A DNA stretch of 51,577 nt, from NCBI GenBank assembly GCA_021775875.1, contig JAJFHA010000023.1, positions 1 to 51,577 of the forward strand, read 5' to 3'. A model generated the notes under the pieces. It did no database searches, had not been told where the DNA came from, and saw only the letters and a list, made by a program, of their open reading frames with translations. This DNA is from Hyphomicrobiales bacterium. GTDB lineage: Bacteria; Pseudomonadota; Alphaproteobacteria; Rhizobiales; NORP267. This document shows, piece by piece, positions 35,720-45,715 of the stretch; within the stretch, counting starts at the first letter, position 1, and each line of letters starts with the position of its first letter. A program made the translations under genes and the position numbers.

Positions 35720-37090
35720 CTATTCGGGCAATTCCAACCCCGCTTGATCAAGCGCCGCTGTCTGGCGCTTCACCAATTTTGCGAGGTTGAAATCTTTGAT
35801 TTCGTCCTGAAATAATTTGGCGAAATTGAGCTTTGCACCCAGATGTAAAAACACCCCGCCAAGGCCGATCGCAGCGCGGTCCATAAAGACAAATTCACGC
35901 GGCAGGGCAATTGGCCCTTTTTCCTTCAATGCCTTGTGAACCTTGAACGCTTCCTTGCGACCATATTCACCGGGCTGCACCCCGTCGGCCACCGTGCGCA
36001 CGCGGTCATCCAGCAGGGGTCCGAAAATAAACAGCGCCCATATATTCAGGATTTCAATGATATCTTCCTGTAGGTTTTCAAACCCCCAGGTCTCATAGGC
36101 ATGCACGATAAGATCCCGGTCATTTTCACGAAGCCCTCTATGCAGGTCGATGACGCCCTGAACAAAGGACGGTGAAAAAATACGGATGCATCCATAATCC
36201 AGCAAGTTCAGACCAGCGACTTTATTGTCTTTTCTAAACACCGTGTAATTACCAAGATGCGGATCGCCGTGAATCACCCCGTAACAGGCAAACGGGTGCC
36301 ACCAGGCTTTGAACATGGCGCGGACAATTTTATTGCGGACCGCGAGCGGAGCCTCTTTGAAATCAAGCACCGGGTCGCCATCCAGCCAGTCCATGGCCAA
36401 CAATCGCTTGGTCGACAAGTCCTCATCAATACCTGGAACCCGCACCTCAGGACTATCAGCCAGCATTTCGGTATAGAGATGGATGTGGCGGGCTTCGCGC
36501 TCATAGTCGAGCTCTTCCCGCAACCGCGACCCGATCTCCACACCGATATTGCGGGTATCGATGGCCGGGTTCATGCGCCGGTGCAGCACAAAAATCATGT
36601 TAAGCTGGGAAAGGTCCGCTTCAACCGCGGATTGCATATCCGGATATTGCAATTTGCAGGCAAGCGCCCTGCCGGAATTTGTTGTCGCCCGATGGACTTG
36701 GCCAAGTGACGCGGCTGCTGCTGCCTGATGCCCGAATTCGGCGAAACGATCACTCCAGTCCGGACCAAGTTCCGCCGCCATTCGCCGTTTCACAAATGGC
36801 CACCCCATTGCCGGGGCGTGATTTTGCAGCTTTGCCAGTTCGGTCGCATATTCCGGCGGCAGGGCTTCCGGGATGGTGGCCAGCATTTGTGCCACCTTCA
36901 TCAAGGGACCCTTGAGCTCGCCAAGCGCGGACGCCAATGCCAGCGCATTCACATCTCGATTTTTAGCAGCCCCCAGAAATCTCTGCGATGCCAGCTTTGC
37001 CGCAACCCCGCCCATGCGGGTGCCAACGTTGCCGTAACGCCGCACCCGGCCCGATAATCGGTTTGCTTCAGTGTCGCGCTCATTACTCAA
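35720..37090 (-). CDS. ABC1/UbiB-family atypical kinase
   Basis: 456 residues. ELKGPLMKVAQMLATIPEAL is the family's KxGQ-type N-terminal motif, here KVAQ, with AAAASLGQVHRA (the Ala-rich nucleotide loop), ELDYEREARH and the catalytic FACYGVIHGDPHLGNYTV, then LLDYGCIRIF. The ABC1 group supports ubiquinone biosynthesis and related lipid processes. No transmembrane helix is evident at the C-terminus. Neighbours are the M3 peptidase gene (31 bases upstream) and the pnt operon downstream. Confidence 0.88.
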   Translation of the reverse strand: MSNERDTEANRLSGRVRRYGNVGTRMGGVAAKLASQRFLGAAKNRDVNALALASALGELKGPLMKVAQMLATIPEALPPEYATELAKLQNHAPAMGWPFVKRRMAAELGPDWSDRFAEFGHQAAAAASLGQVHRATTNSGRALACKLQYPDMQSAVEADLSQLNMIFVLHRRMNPAIDTRNIGVEIGSRLREELDYEREARHIHLYTEMLADSPEVRVPGIDEDLSTKRLLAMDWLDGDPVLDFKEAPLAVRNKIVRAMFKAWWHPFACYGVIHGDPHLGNYTVFRKDNKVAGLNLLDYGCIRIFSPSFVQGVIDLHRGLRENDRDLIVHAYETWGFENLQEDIIEILNIWALFIFGPLLDDRVRTVADGVQPGEYGRKEAFKVHKALKEKGPIALPREFVFMDRAAIGLGGVFLHLGAKLNFAKLFQDEIKDFNLAKLVKRQTAALDQAGLELPE

Positions 37091-37121
37091 TTTCGAAATA
37101 CCCTGCTATTTGTCTGGCCCG

Positions 37122-38960
37122 CTACTCACCTTCCAGGCTCTCAATTTCATCAATCATGCGCTCAATAACACCAAGACCGAGTTGCCAGAAATCCGGTTGT
37201 GTTGCATCCAGCCCAAACGGCTCCAGCAATTCCTTGTGGGGCTTGCTGCCACCGGCAGCGAGCAATTCCAGATAGCGCTCGACAAATCCGTCTTCGGCAT
37301 TTTCATAAACAGCATAGAGCGAATTCACGAGACAATCGCCAAAGGCATAGGCGTACACGTAAAAAGGCGAATGCACGAAATGCGGGATGTAGCACCAGAA
37401 ATTCTCGTAGCCCTCGCGCAATTCAATCGCCGGGCCGAGGCTCTCATGCTGAATTTCCATCCAGATGCGGCAAATCTGCTCCGAGGTCAGTTCCCCGTTG
37501 CGCCGCTCTAGATGAATGCGGCGCTCAAACCGGTAGAAGGCTATTTGGCGCATTACGGTATTGATCATGTCTTCGACTTTGGAAGCCAGCAACAATTTAC
37601 GTGCCGTCGGGCTTTCGGCTTTCGCCAACATCGCCTTGAAGGTCAGCATCTCGCCGAAAACACTTGCCGTCTCCGCCAGTGTGAGCGGGGTAGACGCCAT
37701 CAACGCACCAAGCGGTGCCGCCAGATATTGATGCACGCCATGGCCAAGTTCATGTGCCAGAGTCATGACATCGCGGGGTTTGCCCTGATAATTCAACAAC
37801 ACATAAGGATGAGCACTCGGGACGGTCGGGTGCGAAAAAGCACCTGGCGTTTTGCCCGGGCGGACCGACGCATCGATCCAGTTTTTGTCGAAAAATTGCT
37901 GCGCGATTTCCGCAAGTTTCGGCGAAAAGCCCTGATAGGCAGATAATACCGTGTCGCGCGCAGCCCCCCAGGAGACCAATTCATCTGGTTCACCCGGCAG
38001 CGGCGCATTGCGGTCCCAATGTGGCAATGTTTCCTTGCCGAGCCATTTTGCCTTTAGCGCATAATAGCGATGGGAAATGCGGGGATAGGCATCCACCACG
38101 GCTTTCTCCAGCGCATCCACGACAGGCGCTTCAACCCGGTTGGCCAGATGCCTGCCATCGGCAACATCATCAAACCCGCGCCAATTATCGGAAATGGCTT
38201 TGTCTTTCGCCAACGTATTGGTAATTAAAGTAAAAAGCCGAAGATTTTTGCCAAACACTTTGCCAATGGCACCAGCACCCTTTTCCCGCACCGCTCCATC
38301 ATTATCTGTGAGTTTGTTTAGAACGGGTTCGATATCGAGGAGTTCGCCATCAAATTCAAATTTCAACGATGAAATCGTCTCGTCAAACAAGCGGTTCCAG
38401 GCCCCGGCCCCGGTGACCGATTTCTCCAGAAACAATTGTTCGATCCGGTCTTCAAGCTGATGCGGACGCTCGCGCCGGATATCCTGAAGCCAGGGGCGAT
38501 AAAAGGCCAAATCAGATTCGGCCATAGCGTTGTCCAGCACCTCATCTTCAATCCGGTTCAATTCCAGAGTGAAAAACAGGAGATGCGCACTTGCTTCGGT
38601 GATGGATTCGCGCACATCACCAAAAAACTTGGCGCGGGCCGGATCGCTGGAATCACCGGCATAGAGCAAACTGGCATAAGAGAAAATCCGCCCTGCCAAA
38701 TCTTCAACATTTTCATACGCGCGTATAGCCTCGGTGAGGCCGTGAACTTCACCAGATGATTCGACAAGACCCGCCAAACGCCCCTTGTAACGCGCTTCAA
38801 AGGCCTGACCATCGCCCTGCACCCGCGCCAAATCTACTTTCAGCTCTTCACTTTCCGGGTCAGAATAAAGATCATCAAGGTCCCATTCAGGGAGATCACC
38901 AAGATCAGCAACCCCCTTGTCGGCATTATTATTACGCGCAAATTGTTCTTCAAATTTCAT
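37122..38960 (-). CDS. M3-family oligoendopeptidase (PepF-like)
   Basis: 612 residues. The zinc motif HELGH occurs at about residue 402 in VMTLAHELGHGVHQYLA, with the third ligand in LAETASVFGEML. The N-terminal half contains the oligoendopeptidase F helical domain (WDLDDLYSDPESEELKVDLA). It should hydrolyse short peptides in the cytoplasm. No signal peptide. The start ATG at 38960 follows a GGAATGAT sequence. Confidence 0.92.
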   Translation of the reverse strand: MKFEEQFARNNNADKGVADLGDLPEWDLDDLYSDPESEELKVDLARVQGDGQAFEARYKGRLAGLVESSGEVHGLTEAIRAYENVEDLAGRIFSYASLLYAGDSSDPARAKFFGDVRESITEASAHLLFFTLELNRIEDEVLDNAMAESDLAFYRPWLQDIRRERPHQLEDRIEQLFLEKSVTGAGAWNRLFDETISSLKFEFDGELLDIEPVLNKLTDNDGAVREKGAGAIGKVFGKNLRLFTLITNTLAKDKAISDNWRGFDDVADGRHLANRVEAPVVDALEKAVVDAYPRISHRYYALKAKWLGKETLPHWDRNAPLPGEPDELVSWGAARDTVLSAYQGFSPKLAEIAQQFFDKNWIDASVRPGKTPGAFSHPTVPSAHPYVLLNYQGKPRDVMTLAHELGHGVHQYLAAPLGALMASTPLTLAETASVFGEMLTFKAMLAKAESPTARKLLLASKVEDMINTVMRQIAFYRFERRIHLERRNGELTSEQICRIWMEIQHESLGPAIELREGYENFWCYIPHFVHSPFYVYAYAFGDCLVNSLYAVYENAEDGFVERYLELLAAGGSKPHKELLEPFGLDATQPDFWQLGLGVIERMIDEIESLEGE

Positions 38961-39206
38961 GGATCATTCCTGTTTTCCGGCGGTTTTAGGGCAGATCAAA
39001 CAAGCTTTCTTCGGAGCGCACCTAATCTTGTGCCGGGCTGCATATAAGACAAGCTACCCCGGCACCGCAAGATGCATTGGAATTGCGGAATCAGATTTTT
39101 CATTTCCAGACACCGCGTTAAACAGGTCTTTACTGTTATCCCCCATCATTGCCCCAAAATGAGACAGGCAGAAACGCCGGTCGGTGCTAACAGGAAGTTC
39201 AGCCGT

Positions 39207-40724
39207 ATGAGTCAATGCATTCTCGTCGTCGACGATGATCCCGCCCAGCGCCGCATTCTGGAAGAACTGATCAAGCGATCAGGCTTCGTTGTCAGGAGTG
39301 CTGATGGCGGTGAAGCGGCCCTCGCCGCCCTTGAAGGATCAGCTGGCAACGATATCGATCTGGTCATCCTTGATCTTGTCATGCCCGATATTGATGGCAT
39401 GGGTGTGCTGGAACACATGCAGAAAAAGGGACTGACGGCACCGGTTATCGTCCAGACAGCCCATGGCGGCATTGATACGGTCGTTAGTGCCATGCGTGCC
39501 GGTGCGGTAGATTTTGTTGTAAAACCTGTCAGCCCTGAGCGCCTTGAAGTCTCGATCCGCAACGCCTTGAAGGTAGATGCGCTAGAGGGGCAGCTAACCC
39601 AAAACAAACGCAAAATCACCGGAACCTTCACATTCAGCGATATTGTAACCCGCAGTCCGGGTATGGATCAGGTTGTAAATTTGGGCGAACGTGCCGCTAA
39701 ATCCACTATCCCCATCATGATAGAAGGTGAAAGTGGCGTCGGGAAAGAATTATTCGCCCGCGCCATTCAAGGGTCAAGCGCCAGAAGTGGCAAGCCATTG
39801 GTCACCGTGAATTGCGGCGCGATCCCGGAAAATCTGGTTGAAAGCATCCTGTTCGGTCACGAAAAAGGCTCGTTTACCGGCGCAACCGAAAAACATATGG
39901 GTAAATTTGTCGAGGCGGACGGCGGCACCCTGTTTCTCGATGAAGTCTCGGAATTGCCACTGGACGCTCAGGTAAAATTATTGCGAGCCATCCAGGAAGG
40001 CGAAGTTGACCCGGTTGGCGGCAAGAAATCCGTCAAAGTTGATATCCGGCTGATCTCGGCTACCAATAAAAACATGATGGAACTGGTCCGCGAAGGTAAG
40101 TTCCGCGAAGATTTGTACTACCGCCTCAATGTTTTCCCGATCACCCTGCCCCCTGTGCGTGACCGACTTGAAGACGTGCCGCTGCTGGTCAATCATTTCA
40201 TCACCCGGTTTGCGGCTGAAGAAGGCAAACGAATCGATTCAATTTCCCCGGACGCCATGGCCCTTCTGCAACGCTATCGATGGCCCGGAAATGTACGCCA
40301 GATCGAGAACGTAGTCTTCCGCGCCGTTGTTTTGGCGGATACGTCAACCCTGAGCTACGATGAATTCCCACAAATCGCCGTCCAGGTCGCGGCTCAGGAC
40401 GGCATGACCGAGCTGCCATCCCATGGTTTGCAACCGCCAATGGCCCCGATCCCCAGCCGCCAACCCGAAGCAATGCCCGGTCAGCTTAACGGCGAGGCCG
40501 GACCAGCCATACCAGTTGTCTCGTTTGACGACGCACCCGGACAAATTACGGCTTTCGACGATGGCGGCGAGATCAGGGCACTGGAGGCGATCGAAGCTGA
40601 TTTGATCAAATTTGCACTCGATCATTATAAAGGCCATATGTCAGAAGTCGCCCGCAGATTAGGGATAGGGCGATCTACTTTGTACCGTAAAGTTCGCGAA
40701 CTTGGCCTCGAAGAATTCGCCTGA
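39207..40724 (+). CDS. Sigma-54-dependent response regulator, NtrC-type
   Basis: 505 residues. The receiver domain (about 1-120) has VVDDDPAQRR with LVILDLVMPDIDG (phosphoacceptor Asp about residue 55). The AAA domain (about 140-380) has Walker A GESGVGKE (about 174-181), GSFTGA (about 220, in place of GAFTGA), Walker B GTLFLDEVSEL, and the arginine finger segment VDIRLISATNKN. The C-terminal Fis-type HTH is MSEVARRLGIGRSTLYRKVR. ATG 39207 follows AGGAAGTTC. It activates sigma-54 promoters. No cognate histidine kinase is adjacent. Targets unknown. Confidence 0.92.
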   Translation: MSQCILVVDDDPAQRRILEELIKRSGFVVRSADGGEAALAALEGSAGNDIDLVILDLVMPDIDGMGVLEHMQKKGLTAPVIVQTAHGGIDTVVSAMRAGAVDFVVKPVSPERLEVSIRNALKVDALEGQLTQNKRKITGTFTFSDIVTRSPGMDQVVNLGERAAKSTIPIMIEGESGVGKELFARAIQGSSARSGKPLVTVNCGAIPENLVESILFGHEKGSFTGATEKHMGKFVEADGGTLFLDEVSELPLDAQVKLLRAIQEGEVDPVGGKKSVKVDIRLISATNKNMMELVREGKFREDLYYRLNVFPITLPPVRDRLEDVPLLVNHFITRFAAEEGKRIDSISPDAMALLQRYRWPGNVRQIENVVFRAVVLADTSTLSYDEFPQIAVQVAAQDGMTELPSHGLQPPMAPIPSRQPEAMPGQLNGEAGPAIPVVSFDDAPGQITAFDDGGEIRALEAIEADLIKFALDHYKGHMSEVARRLGIGRSTLYRKVRELGLEEFA

Positions 40725-40838
40725 TAAGCCCTCTCGACGCTTGTGGATAAACCGTGTAAAACTTCCGGGATGCGGAGCTTGATTGATACAATCGAGCCTT
40801 TCACGTAAGTTGCATGTCTTACTTTGAAAGATAAAAAA

Positions 40839-42497
40839 ATGTCTTTGAAATTACGCACTTGGCAAGCACCTTTCCTCGCGGCCATGGTTTTATTAGCCAC
40901 ACCTACAATTGGTTCAGCCGCTACGGAACAATCAAGTTCAACGGCCGCTCAAGGATATTGGAACGAATTTGTCCAGGCTCCACTTGCGCATCGATTGACG
41001 CAACGCCCTGCCAACGCCGATATCAATGTCCGGCGCGATCAGGCCGCCCTCGCCGCATATTACGACGAACGTGGACATCAAACAGTCTGGGTCGAAGACG
41101 GCAAATTAACGTCAGCAGCCCGCCAGGCAATATTTTTTCTCAGCCGAAGTGACCGTTGGGGCCTTGATCCGGAAGCTTACGAAACACCCGATCTCGCCCT
41201 TGGTTTTTCTGAACCTGCATCAGGCAGCGATATCGCCGATGCTGAAGTAAAAATGGGCATGGCGATGTTGGCCTATGCCCGTCATGCCTTTGCCGGGCGC
41301 ACCATCCCTCGCGAAATTTCCCCAAACCTGGACATGCGCCCCGAATTGCCGGACCCGATTGAAGCCATTTCCAGTCTGGCAACCGGCGAAGATATCGTTG
41401 CAACAATGATTTCGTTCAATCCGCCCGATACGGAATTTGAGGTTTTACGCCAGGAATTGGCCAATTTGAAAATCATCGCCGCTGAAGGTGGCTGGCGTAC
41501 GATCGGCAACGGCCCGACTCTGAAGGTCGGTATGCGCGATGACCGCGTTATTTCTTTGAAGCAGCGCTTCAATATCCCGATGCCACCACCAATTATCGCT
41601 GACCCGAGAGAAGTATCCCTCTATGACGGCGAAGTGGTGGAAGCAGTGCGCCGGTATCAGACCGAACACGGCCTGGATGCTGACGGCGTCATTGGCCCGG
41701 CAACGTTGCACCAACTAAATATGTCGGTGATCGACCGGATTTATCAGATCCTCGCCAATATTGAGCGCTGGCGCTGGTTGCCACGCGACCGGGGTGATTT
41801 TCATGTCCAGGTGGATATTCCGGGTTTCCGGGTAAATATCGTGAGAGGCGGTGAAGTTGCCTATTCAACCCGTGTTGTTGTCGGACAGCCAACTAACCAG
41901 ACCGCGATTTTCTCCGACGAGATCGAGCATGTGGTCGTCAATCCTTACTGGAACGTACCGCGTTCTATCGCGACCGAAGAAATGCTTCCGCTACTGCGTA
42001 ACGATCCGGATTATTTCACCAACCGGAATTTCGAAATGCTCACCGAAGGTAGTGGACAGGTTGTCGATGCCAGCTCGGTAAACTGGTCCCGGATCGATGC
42101 TGGCAATATGCCGTTCCGGTTTCGCCAGCGCCCCGGTGTCGGCAACGCCCTTGGCAACGTCAAATTCATGTTCCCCAATCGGCATGCCATTTATCTTCAT
42201 GACACCCCGTCAAAGAGCCTGTTTCAACGCACCACCCGCGCCTTCAGTCATGGTTGTATCCGGGTCTATCAGCCGATGGAATTTGCTGACGCTTTGCTTG
42301 CTTCAGATTCCCGTCTTGGTGTGCAACAGGTTAGCTCCGGCATTAATTCCGGAAAGAACCAGACCTTGCCGCTCGGCGAACACATCCCTGTTCACATCAC
42401 ATACATTACGGCCTGGGTTGAAAATGGCCGGATCAATTATCGCAACGACATTTATGGTCATGATCGCCGTGTCGCTGCCGCCCTTGATTGGCACTGA
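40839..42497 (+). CDS. L,D-transpeptidase (YcbB-like) with peptidoglycan-binding domain
   Basis: 552 residues. Signal sequence (about 1-29) with cleavage near IGSAATEQ; then a scaffold domain; a peptidoglycan-binding repeat VRRYQTEHGLDADGVIGPAT; and a YkuD catalytic domain (about 320-520) with the SHGCIRVYQP motif at about 469, whose Cys is the nucleophile. Such enzymes form 3-3 crosslinks in the cell wall. An upstream TTG at 40824 is in frame but ATG 40839 has the better leader. The DUF882 peptidase gene follows. Confidence 0.9.
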   Translation: MSLKLRTWQAPFLAAMVLLATPTIGSAATEQSSSTAAQGYWNEFVQAPLAHRLTQRPANADINVRRDQAALAAYYDERGHQTVWVEDGKLTSAARQAIFFLSRSDRWGLDPEAYETPDLALGFSEPASGSDIADAEVKMGMAMLAYARHAFAGRTIPREISPNLDMRPELPDPIEAISSLATGEDIVATMISFNPPDTEFEVLRQELANLKIIAAEGGWRTIGNGPTLKVGMRDDRVISLKQRFNIPMPPPIIADPREVSLYDGEVVEAVRRYQTEHGLDADGVIGPATLHQLNMSVIDRIYQILANIERWRWLPRDRGDFHVQVDIPGFRVNIVRGGEVAYSTRVVVGQPTNQTAIFSDEIEHVVVNPYWNVPRSIATEEMLPLLRNDPDYFTNRNFEMLTEGSGQVVDASSVNWSRIDAGNMPFRFRQRPGVGNALGNVKFMFPNRHAIYLHDTPSKSLFQRTTRAFSHGCIRVYQPMEFADALLASDSRLGVQQVSSGINSGKNQTLPLGEHIPVHITYITAWVENGRINYRNDIYGHDRRVAAALDWH

Positions 42498-42725
42498 TCG
42501 AAATCTTTATATTCCACAGACGGGTGATTGAACCTTGAATAAACAATGCACATAAAATTGCCATTGTTTCCCGTCACTTCCCCTAACCATTAAAGGGGCG
42601 CTAACCTTATTCGGTAACAATCTATGGTGTTGATGATTACCGTGTTAGGCGTTGAAAGTGTGTGGGACCGTTCGTTGGGATATTATCCCCAAGCCTCTGC
42701 GGTCTGTAAGGGAACAGTGAGCAGA

Positions 42726-44126
42726 ATGCCGGGTGCGTATCCAAAACGGTATCTTGTCTTTCAGATGATATCCTTACTGGCAGTTTTTCTGCTTGTGACG
42801 ATAGGGTCGGCCTTTGCCCAGACCCGGACCCTTTCATTCCGCAACATGCATACCAATGAAACCCTCACCGTAGTCTACAAGCAGAACGGGCAATATGTCC
42901 CGGACGCCATGCAGAAAATCAACCATATCCTGCGTGACTGGCGACGTAATGAATCTATCCGCATGAACCCGAAGCTGATCGACTTGATTTACGATGTTCA
43001 TCAGGCAACCGGTTCCCAGGAACCCGTTAATGTGGTCTCCGGTTATCGGTCTCCGGTAACAAATGCCGCATTGCGCCGTCGCAGCAACGGGGTTGCGCGC
43101 AACAGCCAGCATATTCTCGGCAACGCCACCGATCTCTATTTCCCCGATGTTCCGGTCTCAAAAATCCGCGAAGTGGCGCTCCAGTTCGAGGGCGGTGGTG
43201 TTGGCTATTATCCCCGCTCGAACCGCCCGTTCGTGCATCTCGACGTGGGCCGTGTCCGCCATTGGCCGCGCATGTCGCGAACACAACTTGCCCGCGTGTT
43301 TCCAGACGGCAACACCCTTCATGTACCCTCTGACGGCAGGCCCTTGCCGCGTACAGCGCCATCAACGAATATTATGGTGGCGTCGAGCGACCCTGCAACA
43401 GAGGCCCGCAGCACTCCGTCACGAACCAATCAACACAGCGTATCGCCAACCCCCGGAAGTCGTCCTCTAATTGTCGCAGGCAATGTGGGGCTTGAACGCG
43501 ACGTGATCACCAGCCCGCAAAATAATGGCAGTTTCAGTATTGCGGGTGTTTTTGGCGCAGATGCCTCAGCAACCAGCGTCGCCGCCGGCCCACCAACGGC
43601 CAGCACGACGCAAGACACACCTGATGAACCTTCAATCACCTTAAATGTCGCCGCACTGCGCGTACCTACAAACCGGCCATCGCCCATTGCTGACATTGAA
43701 ATCGAAGCCCCGGCAGCCATTCAACTTGCTGGATTGTCCTTACCACCCGCTCGCCCGAACTATGCGGCACCGCCGGAATATACAGCTTCCGTGGAACCCG
43801 CGAGACAACCAGACAGCATTGGCGGTTTTCTGTTGGCATCCTTATCGGGTCCAGCGCCTCAGGCTGACCTCCTAATAGAAGACCACAGTGCGCCGCTTGA
43901 ATATCACCAGCCTTATGCTCACGATCTTGTAACAACCGAACGCGCCGAAGGAATGAGCTTTGCGTCCTTCACAATCCCCAACCCCTCGAATATGCGCGAT
44001 CTTTCAAGCGCTGGATCACCAGGCATCGCACTCTCATTCACAAGTGGTCGCCTCGGCAACGCAACCGACAACCGCAGCTTTGAGGGCCCGGCGGTTCGCG
44101 CCCTTCAGATCGCCTTTTCAAGCTAA
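42726..44126 (+). CDS. DUF882 (M15-type) exported peptidase with long Pro/Ser tail
   Basis: 466 residues from ATG 42726; an ATG at 42624 would add 34 residues. A hydrophobic signal segment MISLLAVFLLVTIGSAFA leads into the DUF882 domain with VVSGYRSPVTNAALRR, NSQHILGNATD (metal-binding H-x3-G-x2-D-like) and VGYYPRSNRPFVHLDVG. The C-terminal 270 residues are Ala/Pro/Ser/Thr-rich and unlike known domains. Gene order L,D-transpeptidase then DUF882 is common in alphaproteobacteria and supports a cell-wall role. The 228 bases before it show no gene. Confidence 0.85.
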   Translation: MPGAYPKRYLVFQMISLLAVFLLVTIGSAFAQTRTLSFRNMHTNETLTVVYKQNGQYVPDAMQKINHILRDWRRNESIRMNPKLIDLIYDVHQATGSQEPVNVVSGYRSPVTNAALRRRSNGVARNSQHILGNATDLYFPDVPVSKIREVALQFEGGGVGYYPRSNRPFVHLDVGRVRHWPRMSRTQLARVFPDGNTLHVPSDGRPLPRTAPSTNIMVASSDPATEARSTPSRTNQHSVSPTPGSRPLIVAGNVGLERDVITSPQNNGSFSIAGVFGADASATSVAAGPPTASTTQDTPDEPSITLNVAALRVPTNRPSPIADIEIEAPAAIQLAGLSLPPARPNYAAPPEYTASVEPARQPDSIGGFLLASLSGPAPQADLLIEDHSAPLEYHQPYAHDLVTTERAEGMSFASFTIPNPSNMRDLSSAGSPGIALSFTSGRLGNATDNRSFEGPAVRALQIAFSS

Positions 44127-44141
44127 GCAAAAATATTAGAT

Positions 44142-44399
44142 TTACTCGTCCGGCGCGATCATGCCAAGCGCATGCATATAGGTATCCAGCAATGCCTGTT
44201 GTTCATTCCGCTCTGCAGTTTCCTGCTTGCGCAACCGGACCACAGACCGCAAGGTTTTTACATCAAAACCGTTACCCTTGGCTTCCGCATAAACTTCACG
44301 AAGATCAGCCGTAAGCGCGGTTTTTTCTTCTTCAAGGCGCTCAATACGCTCGATTATTGTGCGCAACTGATCGCGCGCCACACCATGGACGTCGTTCAT
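44142..44399 (-). CDS. gapR: GapR-type nucleoid-associated protein (DUF2312/UPF0335)
   Basis: 85 residues: [20 protein letters not shown], a long helix with [20 protein letters not shown], then [15 protein letters not shown], and a C-terminal helix. This is the UPF0335 signature shared with Caulobacter GapR, which clamps overtwisted DNA ahead of replication and RNA polymerase. The family is essentially restricted to alphaproteobacteria and their phages. It is convergent with the DUF882 gene. Confidence 0.92.
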   Translation of the reverse strand: MNDVHGVARDQLRTIIERIERLEEEKTALTADLREVYAEAKGNGFDVKTLRSVVRLRKQETAERNEQQALLDTYMHALGMIAPDE

Positions 44400-44418
44400 T
44401 TTCTAAAATCCTGTTATG

Positions 44419-44721
44419 TCAGCCGTTGGCTTCATTATTAGCCGCAAACGCCGCCTCTTGTTCGGGCGTTGCTTTGGTTTGATATTTGTCTTTCCACTCG
44501 CCATACGGCATGCCGTAGACAATTTCGCGCGCTGAATCTTTCGACATATCAACGCCTTTTTCGTCGGCAGCTTCCTGGTACCAGCGCGACAGGCAATTGC
44601 GGCAAAACCCGCCAAGGATCATAAGATCAATATTCTGCACATCATTGCGTTCGCGCAAGTGTGACACCAGCTTGCGAAACGCCGCCGCCTCAAGTTCCGT
44701 CGTCATTTTATCGTCGCTCAT
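44419..44721 (-). CDS. DUF1244 protein
   Basis: 100 residues with the family core LVSHLRERNDVQNIDLMILG, then GFCRNCLSRWYQEAA, and a later MPYGEWKDKYQTKA. Cys-x2-Cys in FCRNC could bind a metal, but only two cysteines are seen. Function is unknown. It lies 19 bases upstream of gapR on the same strand, and the N-formylglutamate amidohydrolase-family gene is next upstream, an order recurring in alphaproteobacteria. Confidence 0.88.
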   Translation of the reverse strand: MSDDKMTTELEAAAFRKLVSHLRERNDVQNIDLMILGGFCRNCLSRWYQEAADEKGVDMSKDSAREIVYGMPYGEWKDKYQTKATPEQEAAFAANNEANG

Positions 44722-44781
44722 ACCGTTCTCCCAATCCTGTACTATTTTGTCCTGACACTGAATTTTTGTACCGATCTCGTA

Positions 44782-45618
44782 TCAGATATCCGAATGAGAT
44801 CCGAATAGAACTTTTCTGCGCACATCGTCCCTGACCATGATGTCTTTCATGATCAGAGCCAGTCGGTCAGCCCATTCCTCAACACCCCCGGGCGTTGAAA
44901 TCAGATCCTGGCGCACTTCGACAAGACCGTGGGTAAATCCGTGGACGGTGCCATGACGATGCATGGTATCGCCCTTTAGGATGCCTTTGTAGGGTTCGTT
45001 ATCACCAATCACCAGATTTTCATGCGCCCGCAACCCTTCAATCAATGGCACCGCGATACGCGGGTCTTTGTCCCACAGAATACCGGCATGCCAGGGCCGG
45101 TCGATGCCGCGCCAATGATGGGTAAAGCTGTGGATCGAGAGAATAACCGGCATCCGGTCACCTTCCGTCATCACGGCAAGCTTATCTTCGATCGCCTGAT
45201 GATAGGGACGGTAGAAACAATCAAGCCGCCGCGTTCGCTCTGCGCTATCAATCAGTTCGTTGCCGGATATTTTCACCCGGTCAGAAATCCGCATGATCAA
45301 TGTAGGGTCATCTTCACCCCGGTTGGGATCAATGACCAGGCGGGAAAAGCGGGACATCAGGGCTGGCGCATTCAGATGTTCTGCCAGTGCCAATGTCAGA
45401 GACCGGGCGCCAATGTCGTAGGAAATATGCCGCGCCAACGCCGCGCTGCCAACACCCAGGTCGCCATATTCGGATGGAATTTCGGAAGATGCGTGATCGC
45501 ATAATATCAGTAAGCCCGCTTTATCGTCACCGGTTACAAACTCGACCGGTTCAAACAAGGCGTCTCCAGACCGGGGTTTTCCTCCGCCGGCAACTTGCGT
45601 GTCATAATCCTTCAACAT
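44782..45618 (-). CDS. N-formylglutamate amidohydrolase family protein
   Basis: 278 residues. LLILCDHASSEIPSEYGDLG, DIGARSLTLALAEHLNAPAL, IDPNRGEDDPTL and ILSIHSFTHHWRGIDRP match the zinc-dependent PF05013 family. Family members cleave N-formylglutamate in histidine degradation, but no hut genes are nearby and the family includes members of other function. Precedes DUF1244 and gapR on the minus strand. Confidence 0.85.
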   Translation of the reverse strand: MLKDYDTQVAGGGKPRSGDALFEPVEFVTGDDKAGLLILCDHASSEIPSEYGDLGVGSAALARHISYDIGARSLTLALAEHLNAPALMSRFSRLVIDPNRGEDDPTLIMRISDRVKISGNELIDSAERTRRLDCFYRPYHQAIEDKLAVMTEGDRMPVILSIHSFTHHWRGIDRPWHAGILWDKDPRIAVPLIEGLRAHENLVIGDNEPYKGILKGDTMHRHGTVHGFTHGLVEVRQDLISTPGGVEEWADRLALIMKDIMVRDDVRRKVLFGSHSDI

Positions 45619-45715
45619 AAAGCTGATTTATCCAATACAGGATGTTCGTGAAACTGGTCCAAGGAAGCTGTATCATTTTCAAACCACAAAGCTCGTGTCA
45701 GGTAAAGTCACAACC

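Noticed and set aside
44782-45618. Assignment as HutG in histidine degradation
   Set aside because: No hut genes are nearby, so only the family name is given.
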